Origin: Streptomyces sp. CB01635 | Lineage (GTDB): Bacteria; Actinomycetota; Actinomycetes; Streptomycetales; Streptomycetaceae | Length of the DNA: 64,000 nucleotides | Reading direction: 5' to 3' | Assembly (NCBI RefSeq): GCF_002803065.1 | Contig: NZ_NNBL01000038.1 | Coordinates: 1-64,000, forward strand | Shown here: piece by piece, positions 1-8,352 of the stretch | How positions within the stretch are numbered: position 1 is the first letter of the stretch | Layout of the letters: each line of letters begins with the position of its first letter | The notes under the pieces: model-generated | The model's input: the letters and a program-made list of their open reading frames with translations, nothing else | Databases searched by the model: none | What the model was told of the DNA's origin: nothing | Made by a program: the position numbers and the translations under genes

Positions 1-200
1 CGCGGTCTGCTCCGCAGACACGACGCGCCGCCGCTACGCGGCGGTTCCCGCGCTTCGCGCGGGAAGAACTCCCCGACTTCGTCGGTGAGTTGGCGTCACT
101 CCGTGACGCCTGCCGGATCCGCTCCGCGGCCCGGCTGCTCGAATCGCTCCGCGATCCGACCTGGCAGGTCCACGCTCCGCGCGGTCCCGCCAAAAGCGGC
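1..200. repeat. Telomere-like array of short hairpins at the replicon end
   Basis: At least seven consecutive palindromes with 3-nt loops are packed here: arms 5-10/14-19 (loop TCC), 28-34/38-44 (TAC), 45-53/57-65 (TTC), 73-77/81-85 (TTC), 92-99/103-110 (TCC), 119-122/126-129 (TCC) and 143-147/151-155 (TCC). Dense palindromes with 3-nt loops are the hallmark of Streptomyces telomeres, where the 3' overhang folds and is patched by protein-primed synthesis. The window does not begin with the canonical CCCGCGGAGCGGG palindrome, so either this is a non-archetypal telomere or the terminal bases are missing. The neighbouring helicase and Tac-like genes support a true end. No gene is seen before 474. 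Confidence 0.75.
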
Positions 201-321
201 TGGCTACACGGGCTGATCGGTGGATGTGGCGGTGCGTCTGTGTGTGGCGCGCAGGCTCTTGACGATCCGTCATGCTTCTGGTCGGAATCGGACAGGGTGA
301 GAATCTCCTAAGCCGCGTGTG

Positions 322-334
322 TGTCATCATGACA
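322..334. promoter_or_regulatory. Small palindrome upstream of the terminal helicase
   Basis: TGTCAT-C-ATGACA is a perfect 6-bp inverted repeat about 140 bp before the helicase start. It could be an operator or a last telomere-proximal palindrome. Nothing else in the sequence decides between these. Confidence 0.3.
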
Positions 335-473
335 AGTGAGCTAGATTATGGCCTGGATGCTTACCACCGCCCCCCCTGCTGGCCCTGATATACGTCGCAA
401 ATTCTTCGCTAGTCGGCGACACCATTTCAGTGGCCTTGACCCCTGCCGAACATATCTATCACGGGAGACCGTA

Positions 474-3059
474 ATGGCAGCAATGAAACTTCTTCCGCAT
501 CAGGTCGAGGCTGTCGACGGAATTCTGAGGGAACTTCAGAAACCGACCGATGGAAACATGCCCACGCAAGGTCTGAGGGCGCAGGTCGTCTCTGCGACCG
601 GATCGGGCAAGACATTGATGGCGGTGGAGGCAGCTCGCCGTCTGAAAGCGCGGCGGGTGTTGGTGTTGGTGCCGACGCTGGATCTGCTGATGCAGACGGC
701 GGCCGCATGGCGGGCCGGCGGCCGTGGTGGGGCCATGGTGGGGGTGTGCTCGCTCAGTGCCGCGGACAGTCAGGGCGTGCCGTGCACGACCAGTGCGGAG
801 GAGCTGCGGTTGTGGCTGCGGGGCCTGGAGCAGGTCACGGTGTTCGCTACCTACGCCTCGCTGGGGCTGCGGACGCTGCAGCGGGCGCATGGAGCCGGAG
901 TTGGGGTCTGGGACCTGGTCGTGGTCGATGAGGCGCATCGGACGAGTGGTGATGCTGGTAAGCCGTGGGCGGCGGTGCATGACCAGCGGCAGATTCCGGC
1001 GCAGCGGCGGTTGTATATGACGGCGACGCCGCGGGTGTGGGAGGCCGGTGGTGAGATGCCGGGCATGGTTGCTTCGATGGATCGGGACAGCGAGCTGTTC
1101 GGTCCGGTGGCGTATGAGTTGAAGCTGTCTGAGGCGATCCGGCGTGGGATCGTGGCGCCCTACCAGGTCGTCTGTGTGGATATCCGTGATGAGGACGTCC
1201 ATCAGGCGCTGCAGGGCGAGCCGTTGGGTTCTGATCATGTGCGGGGTGCGCGGTTGGCGGCTTTGCAGACTGGGCTGCTGACGGCGGCTGTGGAGGAGAA
1301 GCTGCGCAGGATTCTGACGTTCCACAGTCGGGTGGCGGAGGCGGAGGCGATGGCGGCTGGGGTGCCGGCCGTCGCGGAGCAGCTGCATGCTGACGATCCC
1401 GATCGGTTCCCGGCGGCGGGTCGGGTGTGGGCGCAGTGGCTGTACGGGGAGCACTCCCCCGGGCATCGTCAGGCCGTGCTGCAGGAGTTCGCCTCTGATT
1501 TCATCTGGGCTCGGGGCGAGGGCGGGCAAGGGTGCGGTGGTCGTGAGGTGAAGGCCGCGGTTCAGGTTCTGGGGTCCGTGAAGGTGCTGGGGGAAGGGGT
1601 CGATACGGCCCGGTGTGATGCTGTTGCTTTTTGTGATGCGCGGGGTTCGATGGTGGATATCGTGCAAATGGTCGGACGTGCTCTGCGTATCCAGCCCGGT
1701 GAGGGGAAACTCGCGACTTTGGTCGTTCCGGTATTTCTCGGTCCAGGCGAAGAGGGCGGGGAGATGCTGGTTTCTAATTCCTACGACACCCTCAGTAAGG
1801 TTCTTGGAGCCTTGCGGGCGCACGACACGGAGACGATCGAGGCGCTCGCTGATCCCCGTGTGCGCAGTGGGAGTTGGGTCCAGGATGGGGATCAGGGGGA
1901 AGTCGTCGAAGGCGCCGTTGATGAGCAGGGCGACAGCGGCGAGGATGTTGCTGGTGGCGAGGGTGCCGAGCCGGTGGTCAGTGGGCCGGCTGCGGAGTTG
2001 CTGAAGTTCAGTACGCCGCGGGATCCGGCGTTGATCGCGCAGTTCATCAGTCTGCGGATCATCGATCCGGAGAACTCCTACTGGCGGCGTGGCATCCAGG
2101 CTGCGATCCAGTATTTGAAGGAGAGCGGAGCGCAGGTGCTGCAGGTGCCGCAGCGGTACGTGACGCCGGACGACTGGTCCCCTGCGCGGTTTCCGCTCGG
2201 GGTGTGGCTGGCGGACCAGCGCAAGCACTACAACGCGGAGCTGCTCGAGGGCGAGCGGGTACGGCAGTTGGACAAGCTCGGCATGGTGTGGAACGCGCAC
2301 GACAACGCCTTCGATGAAGGCCTCGCCCACGCGCGGGCTTGGGCGGAAGAACACGGGCACCTGCTGGCGCCGGTCGGTGCTGTGGGTGAGGGCGGGTTCC
2401 CGGTCGGGGTGTGGCTGAAGAACCAGCGGGCTGCTGCCCGGCAGGCCGTGGAGGCTGCTCTCGCGTATGAACAGGGCCAGCTGGTGCCTGCGGGAGGGTG
2501 GGGACTCTCGGAGAGCCGTCAGGACGCGTTGGACGCGATCGACCCGGGCTGGTGCCCTACGTGGGACACCGGCTGGCAGCGCTGTTTCCGTCTTGCCAAG
2601 AATCACATCGATGCCGGCGGCATCCTCCCCCGCGAGGCGGGTGTTCTGGTTGTGCAGGGCGAGGACCTCGGTGTGTGGGTCAAGGCGCAGCGGCTGGGAT
2701 GGGACAAGCTCGGGGCGGCGCAGCAGTGGCTACTGGAAAGCGTGCTGGGCGTGGAAGAGGCCGGGGAGGACGAGCGGCCGGTACGCCGTACCCAGGACGA
2801 CAAGTGGATGCTCAACCTGGCGGCCGCCCGCCGCTTCCATGCCCGTGAAGGGCACCTGCAGGTACCCAGGAAACACATTGAGCAGGTGTCCGTGGAAGAG
2901 GCTGGACACGGCGCGGCGGGCGTCGAGGCCGGCTCCCGGGCGGGCGTCGAGGGTGTGCCCGTGGCACTCGGGATGTTCCTCGCCAACACCCGCCGCAGGG
3001 CCGACAAACTCACCCCGCAACGACGAGCAGACCTCGAAGCGTTGGGTATGCGCTGGTAG
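474..3059 (+). CDS. Telomere-proximal SF2 helicase with helicase-associated repeats (TtrA-like)
   Basis: Predicted ATP-dependent helicase of about 861 aa. Motif I is ATGSGKT (Lys near residue 46), motif II is VVDEAH near 150, motif III is TATPR, and motif VI is QMVGRALR near 400. The C-terminal third holds several helicase-associated (HA) repeats of the type FPLGVWLADQR / FPVGVWLKNQR, each about 65 residues. I chose ATG 474 because GGGAG lies about 8 nt upstream; the frame stays open back to 348 with no better site. Helicase-like genes of this build (ttrA and relatives) sit beside the telomeres of Streptomyces chromosomes and linear plasmids and are linked to conjugal transfer. Position and architecture agree with that; the exact role is inferred. 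Confidence 0.82.
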   Translation: MAAMKLLPHQVEAVDGILRELQKPTDGNMPTQGLRAQVVSATGSGKTLMAVEAARRLKARRVLVLVPTLDLLMQTAAAWRAGGRGGAMVGVCSLSAADSQGVPCTTSAEELRLWLRGLEQVTVFATYASLGLRTLQRAHGAGVGVWDLVVVDEAHRTSGDAGKPWAAVHDQRQIPAQRRLYMTATPRVWEAGGEMPGMVASMDRDSELFGPVAYELKLSEAIRRGIVAPYQVVCVDIRDEDVHQALQGEPLGSDHVRGARLAALQTGLLTAAVEEKLRRILTFHSRVAEAEAMAAGVPAVAEQLHADDPDRFPAAGRVWAQWLYGEHSPGHRQAVLQEFASDFIWARGEGGQGCGGREVKAAVQVLGSVKVLGEGVDTARCDAVAFCDARGSMVDIVQMVGRALRIQPGEGKLATLVVPVFLGPGEEGGEMLVSNSYDTLSKVLGALRAHDTETIEALADPRVRSGSWVQDGDQGEVVEGAVDEQGDSGEDVAGGEGAEPVVSGPAAELLKFSTPRDPALIAQFISLRIIDPENSYWRRGIQAAIQYLKESGAQVLQVPQRYVTPDDWSPARFPLGVWLADQRKHYNAELLEGERVRQLDKLGMVWNAHDNAFDEGLAHARAWAEEHGHLLAPVGAVGEGGFPVGVWLKNQRAAARQAVEAALAYEQGQLVPAGGWGLSESRQDALDAIDPGWCPTWDTGWQRCFRLAKNHIDAGGILPREAGVLVVQGEDLGVWVKAQRLGWDKLGAAQQWLLESVLGVEEAGEDERPVRRTQDDKWMLNLAAARRFHAREGHLQVPRKHIEQVSVEEAGHGAAGVEAGSRAGVEGVPVALGMFLANTRRRADKLTPQRRADLEALGMRW

Positions 3060-3136
3060 GCGACAGCACAGAGGCAGGAACCGAGCACGCTGCTACGCCA
3101 TCCGACGCGATGTGAAATCTGGGATGAGCGCGGGCA

Positions 3137-3312
3137 GTGGATGTACCCGCGCTCCGCGAACGCCTGATCTGGCTCATCGCATCGGGTGTGCTCGATCTCG
3201 GTCTCGAACGGGTCCGTGCGTTCCGACTCGACGCCGTAAACGACGCGTCGGGTACGCCGCCGCGCACGGCGGACCTTTCGGCCGCACCGTCCTCATCCCA
3301 CCCGTCGGCTGA
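3137..3312 (+). pseudogene. Remnant of a zinc-type alcohol/quinone dehydrogenase C-terminus
   Basis: Two adjoining frames read like the end of an MDR-family oxidoreductase. One gives LIASGVLDLGLERVRAFRL followed by DAVNDA. The next frame gives AAHGGPFGRTVLIP, the usual C-terminal signature. A frameshift separates them and no N-terminal part is present. The rest of 3060-3561 shows no gene. This is probably debris from rearrangement close to the telomere. Confidence 0.5.
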
Positions 3313-3347
3313 CAGGGCCGATTGACCCCAGCACGTCCCACCCGCAC

Positions 3348-3375
3348 GGCCCTCGGCCCTCGGCCCTCGGCCCTC
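3348..3375. repeat. Four tandem copies of GGCCCTC
   Basis: Four perfect head-to-tail copies of the heptamer GGCCCTC lie in the non-coding stretch between the helicase and the minus-strand operon. No function is evident; it may simply be a slippage product. Confidence 0.8.
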
Positions 3376-3561
3376 ACGAGCATCACATCCAGTTCCGCTC
3401 TATGAACCGTGATCAGGCCGGGCGGAGCGGCTGAACGACGCCGCCCTGGTCGGGAAGCGCCTGCGGGTGTCCTGTGGCTCACCGCCGGCTGCCGCCGTTG
3501 GGTCTGTCCGGTCACCTTGTCGGGGGGCTGTCGGCGGTCCCACTGGGTGAGTCCGCAGCTG

Positions 3562-4137
3562 TCAGGCGGCGAAGCCGATGTTCATGACGTACTCGTAGGC
3601 GCCGTAGTCGGAGCCGAGGTCGACGGTGATGCCGTCGAACCATGCCTCGTCCATGGCCTCGTCGTCATCGGCTGCCCATGCCTGCACCATCCGGTCCCAG
3701 TGCCGCACGTTGAGGGTGCGGAAGGAGACGTCGCGCTGGAGCGGTCGGGGGACCTGGGCTTGGTTGAGGGGATGGAACTCGACGCGGGTGCCCCGGCCCT
3801 GCCGGTTGAGGCGCTGCAGCAGGTGCCGGGCGACGTTGTGGCGGCGCACCTGCCGGTAGGCGTCCTCCAGCTGTGCCAGGCTCTTCTTCGACGGTGCGGC
3901 CTTGCCCTCGGCCCAGCGCTTCAGTGTGCGGTCGGTGACGGTGAGTCCGGCCTCGCGTGCGGCGGCGCGTGCATGGTCGGTGCGGGTGAGGTAGTGGAGG
4001 CGGGCCAGCATGCCGCGGCGGGTGGTTGCGGGGCTGGCGATGAAGGCGGCCAGGTGATCGAGCTGACGGGCCGCGGCCTCGTACCCCTTGATTCCGCGGG
4101 CGCCGAATTTGCCGAACTCCAGATTCCTGTCGGGCAC
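3562..4137 (-). CDS. Candidate telomere terminal protein (Tpg/Tpc-like)
   Basis: Small basic protein of 191 aa, close to the size of Streptomyces Tpg (about 185 aa). An HTH-like segment covers roughly residues 40-80 (TRRGMLARLHYLTRTDHARA, then LTVTDRTLKRWAEG), resembling the DNA-binding N-terminus of terminal proteins. The C-terminal half is acidic and ends MNIGFAA. The GTG start directly abuts the TAA of the upstream gene, with a purine-rich ribosome binding site inside that gene's end, so translation is coupled. In known systems the terminal-protein gene lies just downstream of its telomere-associated partner, as here. It would be the protein primer covalently bound to the 5' end. Assignment rests on size, HTH and context; overall similarity to archetypal Tpg is not obvious. 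Confidence 0.55.
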   Translation of the reverse strand: MPDRNLEFGKFGARGIKGYEAAARQLDHLAAFIASPATTRRGMLARLHYLTRTDHARAAAREAGLTVTDRTLKRWAEGKAAPSKKSLAQLEDAYRQVRRHNVARHLLQRLNRQGRGTRVEFHPLNQAQVPRPLQRDVSFRTLNVRHWDRMVQAWAADDDEAMDEAWFDGITVDLGSDYGAYEYVMNIGFAA

Positions 4138-5742
4138 TTACTCCCCCTCCCCCTCATGCAGGGCTTCGTCGCCGGCGGCTCCGGCGGTGTAGATGTCCTT
4201 CACCTTGACCTCGGTAACGCCACGGCCCTCGGGGAAGACACTGTGCCAGTCGCCGATGACGTGGAGTTCGTCGGTGCCCATTGCACGCACCACGGTCAGG
4301 CCCTCTTCGTGGGCCTTGTAGGCCTTTGTCCAGAGGTTGGCGAAGGCCTGGGAGCGGATGAGGTGCATCCAGTCCGGGCGGTACAGCTCCCGGTTGTAGT
4401 TCGACTCCCCCATCGTGGACACGAATTTGGAGTACATCGCTTTCACGTACTCCAGTGTCACCTCGTCCCCGTCGCTGATCGCCTGTTCGCGGGCGTCCTT
4501 GAGGGCGATGCGGAACTTCTCCAGGAGGTTCTCGGTGGCGCCGGAAGTGTACGACTCGTGGATCTGTGGAGGGTCGCACAGGCCGTATTTCGGGCCGGAC
4601 AGGCGTAGCAGGAGGCGCAGGGTGGGTTCGGTGACCCACAGGGGGCCGGGTTCGTCCCGGTTTCCGATCGGGTTCGGCAGCACCGCTTCGTGTTCCCAGT
4701 GCGGTGGGGTGATCAGGTGGACGCCTGCGCGGCGCCGGTCGTGGTCGAAGCCGGTGGAGTGTTCCAGCTGCCCGAGTGGGAGGTGGGTCTTGAGGGCGGA
4801 GAGGTAGGCGCCGTTGATGTCGAGCGCGGTCACTTCGTGCTCACCGGGCGGGAGCTCGTGGCGGGTCCACTTGGGGCGGGCTTCCCAGATCCGGTCGGCG
4901 CCCTTGGCGGTCTGCTTCTTCAGGATGTCGGGGATCCAGGGGTGGGCGATCACGTCGTAGCGTGCGCCCTTGCGGGTCTGGTCCAGCAACGCCATCGCGT
5001 CCGGGATCGCCCGCTTCAGCAGCGTGGCACTCGCGGCTTCGACGTCGCCCTCGTGGGCGGCGAGCGCGGCTTGAACGGCTTGGTGGATCGCGTCGGCCGG
5101 ACCGGACGGTTCCTGGAACGCCCGTCCACGCGGGGCCGGTTTCTTGGGCTGTTGCGCACCGTGCGCCGCGTGTGACGGGCGTGCCGTACGTGACGGTTGG
5201 ACCTGCGGTGCGCTCGGAGCCGCAGGCGTGACTGCCGGCGTCGTGGTGCCAGCGGTGGGCCGGCAGTCGGCAGGGTCCAGGTGCTGGGGAAAGCCGGCCA
5301 CGCGCTGCCGGGCCGGGCTGGCGCACAGGACGCACGGCTCGGGCGTGGCCAGAGTTTCGACGTCGTCTGCGTCGTCCCTGTCGTCCGTGTCGTCGGCCGG
5401 TGAGGGTTCGGTCGCGTCGGTGGCGGCAACCGGGGCCGGTGCCACCTCGTCCGCCTCGGGCTCAGGCCCCGCCTCGGCCTCGGACTCTGGCTCGGCGGGC
5501 GGCGCGAACTTCGCAGCCAGGCCGTCCAGGAGGTAGGCGTACTTCGCGCGCGTCTCCCCCGCCGGGTCACGCCCCGATTCCCACCCGGTGACCGTGGACG
5601 GGCTCACGCCGAGTGCCCGGGCCACCTGCGCCTTCGACAGTCCCGCCTGCTCGCGCAGACTCCGGCGCACCTCGGTGTCGGGCAGCTCCTCCTGCGGGGT
5701 GAGCGAGGCGAGCAGGGAGTCGATCGCGTCGAACTCGCTCAT
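4138..5742 (-). CDS. Telomere-associated protein with polymerase-B-like motifs (Tac/Tap-like)
   Basis: 534 aa. The N-terminus (residues 25-75) is a clear XRE-type HTH (SLREQAGLSKAQVARALGVS, then GWESGRD). A long Ala/Pro/Glu-rich linker with one Cys-x-x-Cys follows. The C-terminal half carries motifs that recall family-B DNA polymerases: TALDINGAYLSAL (compare the DxxSLYPS motif A), a Lys/Tyr stretch KAMYSKFVSTMGESNYNREL, and AMGTDELHVIGD in the place of motif C (TDS). Tac of plasmid SCP1 is known to add nucleotides to its terminal protein, so this fits a protein-primed end-patching enzyme. ATG 5742 overlaps the upstream stop as TGATG, indicating translational coupling. The alternative is a plain plasmid regulator, but the linkage to a terminal-protein-like gene argues against it. 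Confidence 0.6.
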   Translation of the reverse strand: MSEFDAIDSLLASLTPQEELPDTEVRRSLREQAGLSKAQVARALGVSPSTVTGWESGRDPAGETRAKYAYLLDGLAAKFAPPAEPESEAEAGPEPEADEVAPAPVAATDATEPSPADDTDDRDDADDVETLATPEPCVLCASPARQRVAGFPQHLDPADCRPTAGTTTPAVTPAAPSAPQVQPSRTARPSHAAHGAQQPKKPAPRGRAFQEPSGPADAIHQAVQAALAAHEGDVEAASATLLKRAIPDAMALLDQTRKGARYDVIAHPWIPDILKKQTAKGADRIWEARPKWTRHELPPGEHEVTALDINGAYLSALKTHLPLGQLEHSTGFDHDRRRAGVHLITPPHWEHEAVLPNPIGNRDEPGPLWVTEPTLRLLLRLSGPKYGLCDPPQIHESYTSGATENLLEKFRIALKDAREQAISDGDEVTLEYVKAMYSKFVSTMGESNYNRELYRPDWMHLIRSQAFANLWTKAYKAHEEGLTVVRAMGTDELHVIGDWHSVFPEGRGVTEVKVKDIYTAGAAGDEALHEGEGE

Positions 5743-6026
5743 CACTGACCCACCCCCTTGTCCGAGCGCCTGGCCCTGCGACGCTCGGCCAGGGCCGGGG
5801 TGGCCGTCTCCTTGACCCGCTGCTCACCCCACCCGGTGATCTGCGCCGCCCGCCCGATCCGGCCGTGCACCGGCCGCCCGGTGACCGGATCACGGGCCAG
5901 ATACACGCGCAGCGCATCGGCGACGCGGTCCTCGGCGTCCTTCAACACCTCGACCGCATCGGCGAGTTCACGCTCGTCATCCACCTCTGACACACTCCAG
6001 ACGATATCACTTTCAGTGACATACAT
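5742..6026 (-). CDS. Small hypothetical protein, first gene of the telomere operon
   Basis: 94 aa, acidic N-terminal half and a basic C-terminus rich in Arg. I do not recognise the family. The C-terminal half (HGRIGRAAQITGWGEQRVKE) could be a short HTH. It heads a tightly coupled three-gene operon with the Tac-like and terminal-protein-like genes, so a role in telomere binding or its control is possible. The palindrome TCACTGAAAGTGA lies at the very 5' end of the ORF, so the true start may be a little downstream and the palindrome an operator. Confidence 0.5.
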   Translation of the reverse strand: MYVTESDIVWSVSEVDDERELADAVEVLKDAEDRVADALRVYLARDPVTGRPVHGRIGRAAQITGWGEQRVKETATPALAERRRARRSDKGVGQ

Positions 6027-6079
6027 TAAATTCGTGACGGTCGCCGTTTTGAGTCAGGCCATCGCGGGACAGTGAGCGA

Positions 6080-6633
6080 TCAACCGGGCGACGTGAGGGT
6101 GCAGGTCGCGTTGCCGTGGTCACCGGGGGACTGTGACCACCGGTAGAGCATGCCGAGGCAGATATCGCGCATCAGGTATCCCGTGAGCTGGGTGTCGACG
6201 GTGTCGGGAACCTGCCCCGTGCCATGCCTGCCCGGCCTTGATGAACTCGGTGAACATGCCGCTGACGCAGGGCTGTTCGTGGAGCGGGAAGCCCGCACGC
6301 ACCCAGGCGGTGAGGACGGCTTTGGTCTGTGCCGGATTCTCCTGGCTGATGCCGGCGAGGATGCTCATGCAGCGGGAGAGCGCGTGTCGGGTGTCCTTGC
6401 CGTCAGGGTGTTCAAGGCCTTCGGCCCTCAGCCCCTGGCGCAGCAGTTCGCGCCGCTGTTCGCCCCATTCGGCGATGGGCTTCCTTGCGCTGGAAGTGGT
6501 TGAAGAAGGCACCGCGGGCCACGTCGGCCGCTTCGGTGATTTCGTCGACTGTGGTCTGGTCGTAGCCTGACGGTCGGGAAGCACGGGCCGTGACGGTGAA
6601 GACGACGGCGGTACGCGGCCCGAGGGGGCTCAC
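6080..6633 (-). pseudogene. TetR-family regulator broken by two frameshifts
   Basis: Three minus-strand frames together spell one TetR protein. The first has the HTH (TTVDEITEAADVARGAFFNH then FQRKEA), the second has the ligand-domain stretch from KPIAEWGEQRRELL to TEFIKAGQAW, and the third has the C-terminus (YLMRDICLGMLYRWSQSPG). Each switch needs a frameshift, near 6480 and near 6240. Unless these are sequencing errors the gene is dead. It lies beside the MarR-like regulator of the ABC operon. Confidence 0.7.
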
Positions 6634-7364
6634 GTGGTGGTGTGGTCTTTCGGCGGTTCGGGCTGGGTGTGGAGGATGTCGCGGGCCTGTTCCGCGGCGC
6701 GCGCGATGCGTTCGGAGACGAAGTCGAGGAAGCGTCCGATGTTTTCGAGGCGGGTGGCGGCGGGGGTGCCGGAACCGAGGACGCCGACGCCTTGTCGTGC
6801 GATGTCGACGACGTGGGCGGTGGAACGGGCGGAGGCCATCATCGACTGGTACATGATGTCGTTGTCCACGACATAGCGCTCACGGCGGCGTTCGTCGCGC
6901 TCCCTGCGGACCATCCCCTGACTCTCCAGGAACGCGACCGCCTTCGAGATGGACGCCGGGCTGACCTGGAGACGCTGCACGAGTTCGGCCGCGGTGAGGC
7001 TGCCGGTGTCGGTGAGGGTGAGGCAGGCCATCACCCGGGCCATCATCTTGGGCGTGCCCGACTGTATGAGGACGGTTGTGAACGTCTCCTCGTACGCGCG
7101 CACCGCTTCGGCATCGCGTCCGTGGGGCTGCGGGGGCGTGCCCGGGTCGCGGGGCGCCGACTGCTTGCGGCGGGCCCGGTGTTCCGTGGCGCGGTGAACG
7201 AGGTCCGCGCGGTAGGCGGTGGGGCCGCCGTTGCGCATCACTTCACGGGTGACCGTCGACGTCGGACGGTCCAGGGTTCTGGCGATCTCGGCGTAGGCGA
7301 GGCCGCCGGCCAGTCCCAGCGCGATCTGCTGGCGTTCCGGCTGGGTGAGTCTGCCTCCCGGCAT
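6630..7364 (-). CDS. GbsR/MarR-type regulator with an extra N-terminal HTH
   Basis: 244 aa. Residues 5-45 form an IS30-like HTH_38 (LTQPERQQIALGLAGGLAYA, then EIARTLDR). Residues 105-175 form a MarR/GbsR winged helix (LTAAELVQRLQVSPASISKA followed by a wing DERRRERYVVD). The C-terminus is helical. It is divergent from the DUF4097/ABC transporter operon, and the shared 290-bp gap holds a long inverted repeat, so it probably represses or induces that operon and itself. The ligand is unknown. Confidence 0.8.
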   Translation of the reverse strand: MPGGRLTQPERQQIALGLAGGLAYAEIARTLDRPTSTVTREVMRNGGPTAYRADLVHRATEHRARRKQSAPRDPGTPPQPHGRDAEAVRAYEETFTTVLIQSGTPKMMARVMACLTLTDTGSLTAAELVQRLQVSPASISKAVAFLESQGMVRRERDERRRERYVVDNDIMYQSMMASARSTAHVVDIARQGVGVLGSGTPAATRLENIGRFLDFVSERIARAAEQARDILHTQPEPPKDHTTT

Positions 7365-7484
7365 TGCGGTCTCCTTCTCCTTCCCGGCGATGCGCCGGCC
7401 TGTGATGTCCGTGCCCGGTGTCCGACATCCGGCGTTCGTCTCTGAGGTCCGACGCCTCGACTATAGCGTTCACCTCCATATCAT

Positions 7485-7536
7485 TGCAACGAACCAGAGT
7501 GGGTTCGTTGCATTAGAGCCCAGATCATTGCAATGA
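7485..7536. promoter_or_regulatory. Operator with inverted repeat in the divergent promoter region
   Basis: Perfect arms TGCAACGAACC (7485-7495) and GGTTCGTTGCA (7502-7512) are separated by 6 bp. A further related half-site, CATTGCAATGAAA, lies at about 7525-7536. The cluster sits between the MarR-like gene and the DUF4097 gene and is the likely binding site of the regulator. The remainder of 7365-7650 holds no gene. Confidence 0.65.
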
Positions 7537-7650
7537 AATCCCTGTAACTACCTGCGTTTATAGGGTTTTTGCGCAAGAACGGTGTTGCCTGACCCTTGAA
7601 TGCAACGTAGCGTTTCGCTCATCAGAAACGACGGATCGAAGGAAAAAACC

Positions 7651-8322
7651 ATGCAGAAGTTCGACACCCCCGCCCCCGTCCTCGCCGTCCTGGACATCCC
7701 CGCGGGACGCATCCAGTTCATCGCCGCCGACCGCGCCGACACCACGGTCGAGGTCCTGCCCGCCGACGCCTCCAAGAGCCGCGACGTGAAGGCCGCCGAG
7801 CAGGTCACGGTCGCCTACGCCGACGGCGTCCTGCGCATCGAAGCGGCCACCACGAAGAACCGGATCCTCGGCAACTCCGGATCCGTCGAGGTGACCGTCC
7901 AGCTGCCCGCCGGCTCCCGCATCGAGGCGAAGGCCCCCGCCGCCGAACTCCGCGGCGTCGGACGGCTCGGCGACATCACCTTCGAAGGAGCGCAGGGCTC
8001 GATCAAGATCGACGAGACCGCGAGCGCCCGCCTCACCCTCCAGGCCGGCGACGTCTTCGTCGGCCGCCTGAACGGTCCGTCCCAGATCAGCACGCAGAAG
8101 GGCGACCTGAACATCGCCGAGGCCACGAGCGGCACCGTCGAACTGCACACCCTGTCCGGCGACATCACCATCGGCGCCGCCCGCGGAGTCTCCGCCTCAC
8201 TCGACGCCGGCACCACCTACGGCCGCATCCACAACACCCTCCAGAACACCAACGGCGCCGACGTCGGCCTCAACATCCACGCCACCACCGCCCACGGCGA
8301 CATCACCGCCCGCAGCCTCTAA
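7651..8322 (+). CDS. DUF4097-type beta-helical protein
   Basis: 223 aa with the repeating short beta strands of DUF4097 proteins (for example GVGRLGDITFEGAQGSIKI and TLSGDITIG). No signal peptide or membrane span is visible, so it is probably cytosolic. ATG 7651 has GAAGGA about 8 nt upstream; the open frame back to 7600 lacks one. It is the first gene of an operon with an ABC ATPase and permease. Such proteins commonly accompany daunorubicin-type ABC exporters, but their function is unsettled. Confidence 0.75.
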   Translation: MQKFDTPAPVLAVLDIPAGRIQFIAADRADTTVEVLPADASKSRDVKAAEQVTVAYADGVLRIEAATTKNRILGNSGSVEVTVQLPAGSRIEAKAPAAELRGVGRLGDITFEGAQGSIKIDETASARLTLQAGDVFVGRLNGPSQISTQKGDLNIAEATSGTVELHTLSGDITIGAARGVSASLDAGTTYGRIHNTLQNTNGADVGLNIHATTAHGDITARSL

Positions 8323-8352
8323 CCCACCCGCAGCTTCTGAGGAGCAGTCACC

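Noticed and set aside
3409..4608. 399-codon plus-strand frame
   Set aside because: Antisense to the terminal-protein-like and Tac-like genes, with a composition typical of shadows.
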